From NCBI GenBank assembly GCA_041625325.1, contig JBFJTN010000017.1:1-30560 (forward strand): DNA of 30,560 bases, given 5' to 3'. The DNA comes from Oceanococcus sp041625325 (GTDB lineage: Bacteria > Pseudomonadota > Gammaproteobacteria > Nevskiales > Oceanococcaceae). Made by a program: the position numbers and the translations under genes. Positions 1-6,399 of this stretch are shown here, in pieces (position 1 is the stretch's first letter; each line of letters begins with the position of its first letter). The notes under the pieces were generated by a model. It was given only the letters and a program-made list of their open reading frames with translations. It had not been told where the DNA came from and did no database searches.

Positions 1-702
1 CGGGCCGCCGCCGCGGCCGGCATCGATTTCGTCAACGGGGTGGAGATTTCGGTGAGCTGGGAGGGCAAAACCCTGCATATCGTTGCACTGGGCATCGACC
101 CCGACCACCCGGTACTGCGCGAGGGGCTGGCCGGACTGCAGCGGCGGCGCGAGGAGCGCGCCCGCAGCATCGCGCAACGGCTGGAGAAGCAGGGTGTGAA
201 CGATGCCCTGCAGCGCGCCCGCGCCCTGGCCGGGGACGGCCAGGTCACCCGCACCCACTTCGCCCGCCTGCTGGTGGACGACGCGCAGGTGCCCGACCTC
301 AAGCAGGCCTTCAGGCGCCATCTGGCAGCGGGCAAGCCGGCCTATGTGTCCACGCAATGGGCCGGGCTGGATGAGGCCATCGGCTGGATTCACGCGGCCG
401 GCGGGCTGGCGGTGCTGGCGCATCCGCTGCGCTACAAGCTCAGCGGCGCCTGGCGCCAGCGCATGCTCGGCGCGTTCAAGGCCGCCGGCGGCGACGCCCT
501 GGAGGTCAGCTGCGGCGCCTCCCAGCAGGCACAGGATCTGGCGCTGTGCACCCGGGATGCCCTGAACCATGGCCTGCTGGCCTCGATCGGCTCGGATTTT
601 CACGGCCCCGAACAGCGCTGGCTGAAACTGGGCCGGCTGGCGCCGCTGTCCAGCCAGCTGACCCCGGTGTGGACCCGGCTGAAAGCGTCCGCCAGTGCCT
701 GA
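1..702 (+). CDS. PHP-domain nuclease/phosphatase, YciV (RNase AM) type, 5'-partial
   Basis: The reading frame is open from base 1, so the N-terminus, with the first metal-binding histidines of the PHP fold, lies outside the window. The visible part begins with GIDFVNGVEISVSWEGK, typical of the strand that follows the HxH/SDHD region in YciV/TrpH proteins. Later come GGLAVLAHPLRYK (metal-ligand His) and the C-terminal GSDFHGP (Asp and His ligands). In this family the insertion between these motifs covers the active site. E. coli YciV (RNase AM) is a 5'-3' exoribonuclease that matures 5' ends of rRNA and also hydrolyses 3',5'-nucleotide bisphosphates; I infer the same role here. The first internal ATG is at 40, but the protein clearly extends upstream of it. 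A hairpin follows the stop. Family confidence is high; the exact substrate is inferred. Confidence 0.85.
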   Translation, partial: RAAAAAGIDFVNGVEISVSWEGKTLHIVALGIDPDHPVLREGLAGLQRRREERARSIAQRLEKQGVNDALQRARALAGDGQVTRTHFARLLVDDAQVPDLKQAFRRHLAAGKPAYVSTQWAGLDEAIGWIHAAGGLAVLAHPLRYKLSGAWRQRMLGAFKAAGGDALEVSCGASQQAQDLALCTRDALNHGLLASIGSDFHGPEQRWLKLGRLAPLSSQLTPVWTRLKASASA

Positions 703-705
703 ACG

Positions 706-728
706 GGCGTGTCGGCACGCCGTCATTT
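706..728 (+). terminator. Hairpin after the PHP nuclease gene
   Basis: GGCGTG (706-711) pairs with CACGCC (716-721) across the loop TCGG. A weak GTCATTT follows, four bases after the TGA at 700-702. The stem is short and the T-run poor, so this is only a possible terminator. Confidence 0.35.
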
Positions 729-734
729 GCCGGC

Positions 735-784
735 TGGGCAGGTCTGGGCCTGCCGGCTATAGTGCCGGCTCGCCACCGAGCCGG
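735..784 (+). promoter_or_regulatory. Possible promoter and leader hairpin before the dUTPase gene
   Basis: A TATAGT hexamer (758-763) lies 17 bp after TGGGCA (735-740), giving a plausible sigma70-type pair. Just downstream, CCGGCTCG (765-772) and CGAGCCGG (777-784) form a perfect 8-bp hairpin with loop CCAC, ending 8 nt before the ATG at 793. If the promoter is real, the hairpin would sit at the 5' end of a very short leader. It has no T-run, so it is not an obvious terminator. Confidence 0.35.
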
Positions 785-792
785 AACGGGCC

Positions 793-1443
793 ATGAACAA
801 CGAGGAAGAGAAACTGGAACTGATGCTGTCCCTGCAGGAGGGCGTCAATTCCATCATCAATCCGCACTGGAAGCGCGCCGGCCAGGCCTGGCATCGCGCG
901 ATCTGGATGGAGTGCGCGGAAATCCTCGACCGCGAAGGCGACTGGAAGTGGTGGAAGGCGGCGCCGAAGTTCGACTCCGACCATGCCCGGACCCAGCACC
1001 GCGAACAGCAGCACATCGAGCTGTGTGACATCTGGCACTTCGTGCTGTCCTGGGCGCTGGAGGAGGCACTGCCCGCCAGCCGCCTGCTGCCCCCCGCCGA
1101 GCGCCCCGAACACGCGGACAAGTACGCCTGCATCGAGGCTCTGGTCGCCTGCGCCATCGCCCGTGATCTGAACGGATTGCTGCTCCACTTCCACGCGGCC
1201 TGCGACGTTTTCGGCCTCGGCTTCGACCGCCTGTTCGAGCTCTATGTCGGCAAGAACGTGGTCAACCGCTTCCGCCAGGACCGTGGCTACAAGACCGGCG
1301 GCTACCGCAAGCGCTTCGGCGGCATGGAGGACAACGAGCATCTGTCCGAAATCATGGCCGGACTGACCCACACGCCCATCTTCGAACTGGCCGACACCCT
1401 CTACGAGAAGCTGTCCCTGCGCTACGAGCGACTCAGCGACTGA
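793..1443 (+). CDS. Dimeric all-alpha dUTP diphosphatase (dUTPase_2 / MazG superfamily)
   Basis: The 216-residue protein matches the all-alpha dUTPase_2 family, which hydrolyses dUTP (and dUDP) to dUMP and keeps uracil out of DNA. The two metal-binding helices are visible: ECAE (about residues 40-43) followed by GDWKWWK, and ELCDIWHF (about 76-83), which supplies the second ExxD pair. The C-terminal half carries the family block YVGKNVVNRFRQDRGYKTG, then Y-RKRFGG-EDN. This fold is unrelated to the trimeric beta-fold Dut common in gammaproteobacteria. The ATG at 793 follows GAACGGGCC, a weak ribosome site, but the start fits the family's N-terminus. The gene appears monocistronic, with 195 bp before the next gene. 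Whether the genome also has a classical dut cannot be seen here. Confidence 0.85.
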   Translation: MNNEEEKLELMLSLQEGVNSIINPHWKRAGQAWHRAIWMECAEILDREGDWKWWKAAPKFDSDHARTQHREQQHIELCDIWHFVLSWALEEALPASRLLPPAERPEHADKYACIEALVACAIARDLNGLLLHFHAACDVFGLGFDRLFELYVGKNVVNRFRQDRGYKTGGYRKRFGGMEDNEHLSEIMAGLTHTPIFELADTLYEKLSLRYERLSD

Positions 1444-1638
1444 GGCCCGGCCATGCCCATGCCGGACCAATTCGGGCGGCGGGCCGTCGCTGGCATGACG
1501 ACGAACGGACGGGCCTGAGCGGCCGAGATCCGGCAAGCGCCCTCTCCGATCGGGCTCCGCTGAATGATCGTCGGAACGGCAGCAGGCAACGCCGCGCATC
1601 CACCTTGAGTCAATCTGTGTAATCTGCGAGATCTGTGG
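1444..1638. repeat. Intergenic region with an 'aatctgtg' repeat-like element
   Basis: The 195-bp gap holds no convincing ORF. Its last 30 bases (about 1610-1640) contain three tandem imperfect copies of an 8-9 bp unit: AATCTGTGT, AATCTGCG, AGATCTGTGG. From memory, short runs of this kind are scattered between genes in many environmental Proteobacteria, and their reverse complement gives the recurrent spurious peptide ISQITQIDS, which the minus strand reads here. The run ends at, and includes, the ATG used for the following ATL gene. Confidence 0.55.
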
Positions 1639-2010
1639 ATGTCTTTTTCCGCCCTCGTGCCTGACACAGCTGCCAACCCCAACTACCGCCGCATCTGGCA
1701 CACCGTGCTGGCGATCCCGCCCGGCAAGGTCGCCAGCTATGGTCAGATCGCCGATCTCGCCGGCCTGCCCGGCCGCGCCCGGCTGGTCGGGCGCGCGCTG
1801 GGCTACGCGCCGAAGGACATGCAGCTGCCCTGGTTCCGGGTGCTGCGCGCCTCCGGTGAACTGGCCTTTGCCGCCGCCTCGAAGCAGGCGCTGAAGCAGA
1901 GCGCCCTGCTGCACGAGGAGGGCGTGCCGGTGCGCAACAACCGGGTGGCGCTGAAGGATTACGGCTGGAAGCCGGACGTGACGGAACTGCTGTTCCGCCT
2001 GGATTACTGA
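1639..2010 (+). CDS. Alkyltransferase-like protein (ATL, YbaZ/Atl1 type)
   Basis: This 123-residue protein has the MGMT C-terminal fold: IPPGKVASYGQIADLAG (recognition helix region), then the active-site segment LPWFRVL. The alkyl-acceptor cysteine of the PCHR motif is Trp65, as in ATL proteins (PWHR in E. coli YbaZ and yeast Atl1). It therefore should bind O6-alkylguanine without removing the alkyl group and hand the lesion to nucleotide excision repair. The next residue is Phe66 instead of the usual His, which is atypical. The ATG at 1639 lies inside a repeat-like element and has no recognisable ribosome site. An in-frame GTG at 1657 is an alternative that keeps the whole domain. The family call is firm and the start is uncertain. 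A true O6-methylguanine methyltransferase domain is present in Ada at 16884. Confidence 0.88.
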   Translation: MSFSALVPDTAANPNYRRIWHTVLAIPPGKVASYGQIADLAGLPGRARLVGRALGYAPKDMQLPWFRVLRASGELAFAAASKQALKQSALLHEEGVPVRNNRVALKDYGWKPDVTELLFRLDY

Positions 2011-2027
2011 GCCGGCCGCAGGCCGGC
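2011..2027. terminator. Hairpin between convergent genes
   Basis: GCCGGCC (2011-2017) and GGCCGGC (2021-2027) form a perfect 7-bp stem with a GCA loop, directly after the ATL stop codon and just before the 3' end of the convergent methyltransferase gene. There is no T-run on either side, so a bidirectional terminator role is only suggested by position. Confidence 0.4.
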
Positions 2028-2031
2028 CGAC

Positions 2032-2868
2032 TCAGACCCGGCCCTGCAGCACCCGCACCCGCTGCGCGCCCAGGCTCCCCGCCATCTCGCGGGTGGCCGG
2101 CATGTCCTGCGCGGACAGGACATCAACCGCGGCGAAGCCCATGCCGCACAGGGCGCTGCGGGCCGCATCCACCGAATCGAAATGCACATGCATGCGGCCC
2201 TTCACGAAGCTCTGCAGCACCGCGCCGAAAGCCAGGGTCATCCAGCCACGGTGCTCGGAGGCCAGATAGAAGTCGCTGAGGTAGAGCCCCTCGCGGAAGC
2301 CGCCCAGGGTCTGCGCGATGCGCCGCCAGACGCCGTCCGCCTGGTCTGGCGAGAGGTAGTTCATCAGGCCCTCGGTGATGATGGCCAGGCCCCGCTGCGG
2401 ATCCAGACCGGCCGCCAGCGCGCCGAGGCTGTGCGGGCCTGCGGGCTGCAGCACGTCCACCACGGCCAGTTCATGCCCCGGCCTGAGCAGGTCCGCCTGC
2501 TCCAGCAGGCGGCGCTTCTCCGCCAGCATGTGCGGCAGATCGGTTTCGATGTAGCGGATCCGCTCGCCGTAACGATCCCGCAAGCGCCAGCCACGCGCCG
2601 ACAGGCCGGCGGCCAGTTCGATCACCTGGCCGATGCGGCCGTCCTCGATGGCAGCCTCCAGCTGGCCATCGATGCCGCGGTGGCGGGTCAGCATCATGCT
2701 GTCGAAGGAAAAGCCGCTGCGCCTTTCGATCAGGCCGGTCAGCAGCCCGAAGGCGGCGTCGTAACGTCGTCCGCGGCTGGTCACCAGCCCCGGATGGGAC
2801 AGGCCGTGGCGGTACCACATGTGACCGGTGGCGTGGGCGGTGGGGCTGATGCGGGCGGATGAACTCAT
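2032..2868 (-). CDS. Class I SAM-dependent methyltransferase, leucine carboxymethyltransferase (LCM/TcmP) family
   Basis: The 278-residue protein shows the family landmarks: a glycine-poor motif I VIELAAGLSARGW (about residues 81-93), the acidic strand YIETDLP that binds the SAM ribose, VVDVLQP, and ITEGLMNYLS, the signature that follows motif IV in LCM/PPM1-type enzymes. The family transfers methyl groups to carboxylates or hydroxyls (protein phosphatase 2A, polyketides), but most bacterial members have no known substrate. The N-terminal HATGHMWYRHGLSHP is typical of the bacterial subgroup. It is the last gene of the minus-strand cluster, 73 bp after the PhaC-like gene. That gap holds a 12-bp palindrome, so it may have its own control. 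Function beyond methyl transfer is unknown. Confidence 0.8.
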   Translation of the reverse strand: MSSSARISPTAHATGHMWYRHGLSHPGLVTSRGRRYDAAFGLLTGLIERRSGFSFDSMMLTRHRGIDGQLEAAIEDGRIGQVIELAAGLSARGWRLRDRYGERIRYIETDLPHMLAEKRRLLEQADLLRPGHELAVVDVLQPAGPHSLGALAAGLDPQRGLAIITEGLMNYLSPDQADGVWRRIAQTLGGFREGLYLSDFYLASEHRGWMTLAFGAVLQSFVKGRMHVHFDSVDAARSALCGMGFAAVDVLSAQDMPATREMAGSLGAQRVRVLQGRV

Positions 2869-2884
2869 GGCCGGGTGCAGGATC

Positions 2885-2896
2885 GGGCGATCGCCC
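2885..2896. repeat. 12-bp perfect palindrome GGGCGATCGCCC
   Basis: This palindrome sits 16 bp upstream of the methyltransferase start, in the 73-bp gap after the PhaC-like gene. It could be an operator half-site pair or simply a GC-rich restriction-type palindrome. No other copy in the short gaps was noticed by eye. Confidence 0.4.
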
Positions 2897-2941
2897 AGTC
2901 TAGCGGCGCCCGCTGGCGCAACCTGATCCGTTCGCAGCAGC

Positions 2942-4099
2942 TCAGGCGGAGCGGGCGGCCAGCCAGTCTGCCGAATCGGACCACACCGCGCCCACCGCCT
3001 TGCTGCCGAGGATCACCCCCATGTGACCGCCCGGTGCGACGCGGAATTCCTTGTCCTGCGAGGCCACGATGTCGATGATCTTCTGCGCGATGCCGGCCGG
3101 CACCAGGGTATCGCGCTGGCCGGCGAAGACCAGCATGGCGGCCTGGATCCGGTCCAGTTCGGCCACCCGGTCGCCGATCTCGATCTTGCCCTGGGCCAGC
3201 TGATTGTCCACCGCGACCTTCACCGTCATGTCCTGGATCACCCCGCCCGGGTACAGCAGCATGTTGTTCAGGTAATCCGAGGTGGTGCTGTGGGACTCCA
3301 CGAACTCGCGGTCCCACAGGCGGGTCACCAGATCCCAGTAGGTGGTGACGCTGCCCACCGGGTCGGTCATCTTGAAGGCCAGGGTGGTGGCCCAGCCGGG
3401 TGAATGCAGCATCACCGGGTCGAGCATCTGCATGCGCAGCCTGGTGTACTTGCGGATCAGCTTGGCCGGCGCGTTCAGGGCCTGCGCCGCGCCCGCCACG
3501 ATGCCGCCCCCGCGCATGTCGATGGGGCTGGCCACGGTGACGATGTTGCGGATGTGCTCGTCCCGGTTCAGGCCCTGGTACAGCAGGCACAGCAGGCCAC
3601 CCATGCACCAGCCCATCAGGGACAGGTCCTGGACACCGGCATGGGCGCGGATCTTCTCCAGCGCCGTGCTCATCATGCGATGCGAGTAGTCGTACATGCC
3701 CAGGCGGGCGTGTTCCCGGCGTGGCCGACCCCAGTCGATCAGATAGACGCGAAAGCCGCGTGCCGCCATGTAGCGCACCAGCGAGCGCTGCGGCATCAGA
3801 TCGAAGGTTTCGGTGGTCACGCCCAGGGGCGGTACCAGCACCAGCGGCACCGGATGCTGCTCGCGCTGGATCGGCAGCACGCTGCCATCGGCGAGCTGGA
3901 TCTCGGTCTCCTCGGGAAGACCGTAATAGCGCACCGACATCGGGTCGCCATCGTGCACCAGTTCGAACCAGGTGCGCCCGGACTTGACCAGTCGTTGACG
4001 GCGGAACAGCCACTCCGCCCCGTTGATCAGACTGGCCGCCGCCCGCTGGTTCACCGCCAGGGCCTGATCCAGCCCCAGTCGCATGGCCTTATTGATCAT
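2942..4099 (-). CDS. PHA synthase (PhaC class III-like) alpha/beta hydrolase acyltransferase
   Basis: The 385-residue protein has a complete PhaC-type catalytic triad: Cys165 in the lipase-like box GWCMGG (163-168), Asp330 in AGQRDTLVP, and His359 in GGHMGVILG. Length and spacing resemble class III PhaC (Cys149, Asp302, His331 in about 355 residues), the enzyme that polymerises hydroxyacyl-CoA into polyhydroxyalkanoate. No PhaE partner, PhaA or PhaB is next to it, so it may be a PHA synthase that works with subunits encoded elsewhere, or a related thiol acyltransferase. I chose the ATG at 4099, giving MINKAMRLG. A longer reading from 4213 would run through the end of the upstream gene. The start overlaps the upstream stop codon by 11 bp, which suggests translational coupling with the WS/DGAT homologue. 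Confidence 0.78.
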   Translation of the reverse strand: MINKAMRLGLDQALAVNQRAAASLINGAEWLFRRQRLVKSGRTWFELVHDGDPMSVRYYGLPEETEIQLADGSVLPIQREQHPVPLVLVPPLGVTTETFDLMPQRSLVRYMAARGFRVYLIDWGRPRREHARLGMYDYSHRMMSTALEKIRAHAGVQDLSLMGWCMGGLLCLLYQGLNRDEHIRNIVTVASPIDMRGGGIVAGAAQALNAPAKLIRKYTRLRMQMLDPVMLHSPGWATTLAFKMTDPVGSVTTYWDLVTRLWDREFVESHSTTSDYLNNMLLYPGGVIQDMTVKVAVDNQLAQGKIEIGDRVAELDRIQAAMLVFAGQRDTLVPAGIAQKIIDIVASQDKEFRVAPGGHMGVILGSKAVGAVWSDSADWLAARSA

Positions 4100-5411
4100 G
4101 CTTGAATGCCTCTTCCAGTTCGTCCAGCGCCAGCCCCATGTACACCGCCATGCGCTGCAGGTGCGGCAGGTTGTCGCGGGCCCCGCACAGCCCGATGCTC
4201 CAGCTCTTCGCATAGCGCATGAAGGCGATGTTCAGGGCCCCGCCCTGCAGCAGCATGGGCATGGGAAAGACCGATTCCAGTTGCGCCCCGTTCAGGTAAC
4301 GGGTCTCGTCGCCCAGCGACAGTTGCGCGATGCCCAGATTGAACATCGGCGCCAGATGGTGATCGATGCCCAGCGCCTGTCGCAGCAGATAGGGCAAGCT
4401 GTCCACCGCCCCTTCGGCGCGCGCATCCTCTGGCGGCAGCACGGCAAACTGCTGGCGGGCCAGACGCAGGGAATCACGAATCTCGTCCAGGCGCCGGCGG
4501 CGGCTGGCCTGATGGGTGCCCAGGCTGATGAACAGCGGGCTGAGCTGGCCGTCGCCACGGGAGCGGTCGGCGATCAGCGCGACCAGGGGCATTTCCGGCA
4601 GCGCATTGAATTCCTTGAAGAAACGACGCAGGGCGCTGGCGCAGAGGTAGAGCAGCAGCACCTCGACCGACACTCCCACCGCTTCGGCCAGCGGCTGCAG
4701 GCGACTCAATTCGTAATGCTGGGTGGCGAATCGACGCTGACCGTTGAAGCGGTCATTCAGGGCCGAGCGCGGCACGCCCTTGAGCCGGGTCCAGGTCAGC
4801 GACGGCTGCAGGCCAGCCCGCAGCCGGTGGCCCAGGGCACGCAGCAGCGCCGGCCAGTCGTCAAACAGCCGGGACGGGGTGGACGCCGGCAGCGGCAGGG
4901 TCCACAGGGGCGGCATGCGCCGCTTGCGGCTGTCGCTGACGAAAGCCTTCTTCAGCAGATCCATGGTTGCCGCGCCATCGAAGGCAATGGAGTGCAGCTT
5001 GATGTAAAGCGCGAAGCGCCCACCCGCCAGACCCTCGATCAGGTGCACCTCCCACAGCGGCTTGCTCAGGTCCATGGGATGGCCGTGCAGGCGCGAGACC
5101 AGTTCACCGATCTGGCGCTCTCCTCCGGGCGCCGGCAAGGCCGAGTGGCGGAAGTGGTAGTCGATATCCAGCCTCGCATCAGTCACCCAGCGGGCCAGGG
5201 AAAACGGCCCTGGCGCCCTTTGCAGGCGTCGGGTCCAGGGTGCGCCCTGCGGTGGCTGGGCGCGCATCTGGTCGGCCAGGCGCTGCACGAAATCGGGCTT
5301 GGCCGCCTTCGGCAGCCTGAAATACAGCAGGCCGCCCATGTGCATGGGCGTGGCCGGCGCTTCCAGTGACAGCCAGGCGGCCTGCAGGGGGCTGAGGGAT
5401 TCGCGACTCAT
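4089..5411 (-). CDS. WS/DGAT-family O-acyltransferase homologue with altered catalytic motif
   Basis: The 440-residue protein aligns with wax ester synthase/diacylglycerol acyltransferases throughout. The N-terminus is LSPLQAAWLSLE followed by PMHMGGL, then comes the PLW motif (118-120), and the C-terminal segment YLNGAQLESVFPMPML matches the region after the NVPGP strand. However, the catalytic HHxxxDG motif reads HSIAFDG (140-146): the second, catalytic His is Ser141. The later ND motif reads VE, and the NVPG region reads LGIAQ. The fold is therefore kept while residues needed for acyl transfer are lost, so a non-catalytic, structural or different role is likely. I chose the ATG at 5411, immediately preceded by GGAG, because it gives the family N-terminus; the longer frame to 5603 adds unrelated sequence. 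The gene is the first of a minus-strand cluster. Confidence 0.82.
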   Translation of the reverse strand: MSRESLSPLQAAWLSLEAPATPMHMGGLLYFRLPKAAKPDFVQRLADQMRAQPPQGAPWTRRLQRAPGPFSLARWVTDARLDIDYHFRHSALPAPGGERQIGELVSRLHGHPMDLSKPLWEVHLIEGLAGGRFALYIKLHSIAFDGAATMDLLKKAFVSDSRKRRMPPLWTLPLPASTPSRLFDDWPALLRALGHRLRAGLQPSLTWTRLKGVPRSALNDRFNGQRRFATQHYELSRLQPLAEAVGVSVEVLLLYLCASALRRFFKEFNALPEMPLVALIADRSRGDGQLSPLFISLGTHQASRRRRLDEIRDSLRLARQQFAVLPPEDARAEGAVDSLPYLLRQALGIDHHLAPMFNLGIAQLSLGDETRYLNGAQLESVFPMPMLLQGGALNIAFMRYAKSWSIGLCGARDNLPHLQRMAVYMGLALDELEEAFKHDQ

Positions 5412-5865
5412 CTCCGCATGGTAGTCAAATCGCGCTTGCGGTGGCAGACCCGTGAACGGGCCCGGGCCCCGCCCGGAACCGCCCCGGAGCCCCCACTCAG
5501 GCCGCAAAATGAGCAAATTCAGCCACTTGCAGATGCAGCCGGCTGGACTCAAGCCGCCGGCCGTGTTAAGCTGCACCACTTCACCGCGACCAATGTGTCG
5601 CATGGGTGAAGCACCATGAATCTCCGTTGCGCCTGACGCAGGGGATTCCCATCAGCACGATCCGGCCGGCGCACAGGCGCAGACGCGGATTGACAAAGGA
5701 GCTTTCAGGACTGGCCGGCCGTCCGGACCTGATATCGACTCCCAAGCCATAGCGGCCAGCGATTCGTCCCGCAAGGTGACGGAACGCGCAGCCGCCGCCC
5801 AGCGGCGCTGCCAAGAAAAACTAAGGATGATCCGCCTGAGGAGAATATGGCGGACCACGGGTATC
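5412..5865. other. Divergent intergenic region between the WS/DGAT homologue and ectA
   Basis: About 450 bp separate the two divergent starts. I see no convincing gene; short frames here do not resemble proteins and have atypical codon use. The region holds a large inverted repeat (5579-5611), a TTGACA hexamer at 5690-5695 without a good -10 at the normal spacing, and a bulged 10-bp hairpin (5788-5811, left GCAGCCGCCGC, loop CCA) that would lie in the ectA leader. No EctR-type (MarR) regulator gene is present. Osmotic control from this region is an inference only. Confidence 0.5.
5579..5611. repeat. Large inverted repeat, possible operator or RNA hairpin
   Basis: CTTCACCGCGAC (5579-5590) pairs with GTCGC (5597-5601) and, after a 3-nt ATG bulge, with GGTGAAG (5605-5611), around the 6-nt loop CAATGT. 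The 12 paired positions are all Watson-Crick. It lies between two divergent genes, 170 bp from the acyltransferase start, so a terminator role is unlikely for either. An operator or a folded leader is possible. Confidence 0.5.
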
Positions 5866-6399
5866 GTGACGGACAACACAACACAAGACAGTTCCCATTC
5901 CACAATTCGATTGACCATACCCAGCGCGGCCGACGGGCCGCACCTGCACCGCCTGGTGGCGCGCTGCAAACCGCTGGATGAAAACTCCATTTACTGCAAT
6001 CTGCTGCACTGCAGCCATTTTGCCGGGACCTCGGTCGCGGCCTGGATGGACGGGCAGATGGTCGGCTTCGTCTCCGGCTATCTGATCCCGGACCAGGCCG
6101 ACACCTATTTCCTGTGGCAGGTGGCGGTGGATGACGCCGCCCGCGGCCGCGGCCTGGCGAAACGCATGATCCGGCACATCCTGGATCGCCCGCAGACCCG
6201 CGGGGTGCGTTACCTCAACACCACCATCACCCCCGACAACGAGGCCTCCTGGGCGCTGTTTCGCAGCCTGGCCAAGGACCTCGACGCCGACTGGCAGTCG
6301 CAGCTGCACTTCGAGCGCGACACCCATTTCGGTGGTGCGCACGCCGACGAGCAGCTGATGCGCATCGGCCCCTTTCAAATTTCCCCATCAAGCGAATGA
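5866..6399 (+). CDS. ectA: L-2,4-diaminobutyrate N-gamma-acetyltransferase EctA
   Basis: EctA acetylates L-2,4-diaminobutyrate with acetyl-CoA to N-gamma-acetyl-diaminobutyrate, the second step of ectoine synthesis. The family hallmarks are present: PLDENSIYCNLLHC, a GNAT strand ending DTYFLWQVAVDD, the acetyl-CoA loop RGRGLAKR, and TTITPDNEASWALFR. The frame is open back to a GTG at 5776. Candidate starts are GTG 5776, ATG 5827 and GTG 5866; I use 5866 (177 residues) because the sequence before it is not EctA-like, but none has a good ribosome site. A well-placed GAGGAG at 5838-5843 instead serves an out-of-frame ATG at 5847. The stop overlaps the ectB start (ATGA), showing tight coupling. 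Confidence 0.93.
   Translation: MTDNTTQDSSHSTIRLTIPSAADGPHLHRLVARCKPLDENSIYCNLLHCSHFAGTSVAAWMDGQMVGFVSGYLIPDQADTYFLWQVAVDDAARGRGLAKRMIRHILDRPQTRGVRYLNTTITPDNEASWALFRSLAKDLDADWQSQLHFERDTHFGGAHADEQLMRIGPFQISPSSE

Noticed and set aside
5690..5718. TTGACA upstream of ectA as a sigma70 promoter
   Set aside because: No acceptable -10 hexamer at 16-18 bp; the sequence there is GGCCGG.
5847..5981. 44-codon ORF with a good GAGGAG site overlapping the start of ectA out of frame
   Set aside because: No recognisable protein; possibly a leader peptide, but nothing beyond the ribosome-site match supports it.
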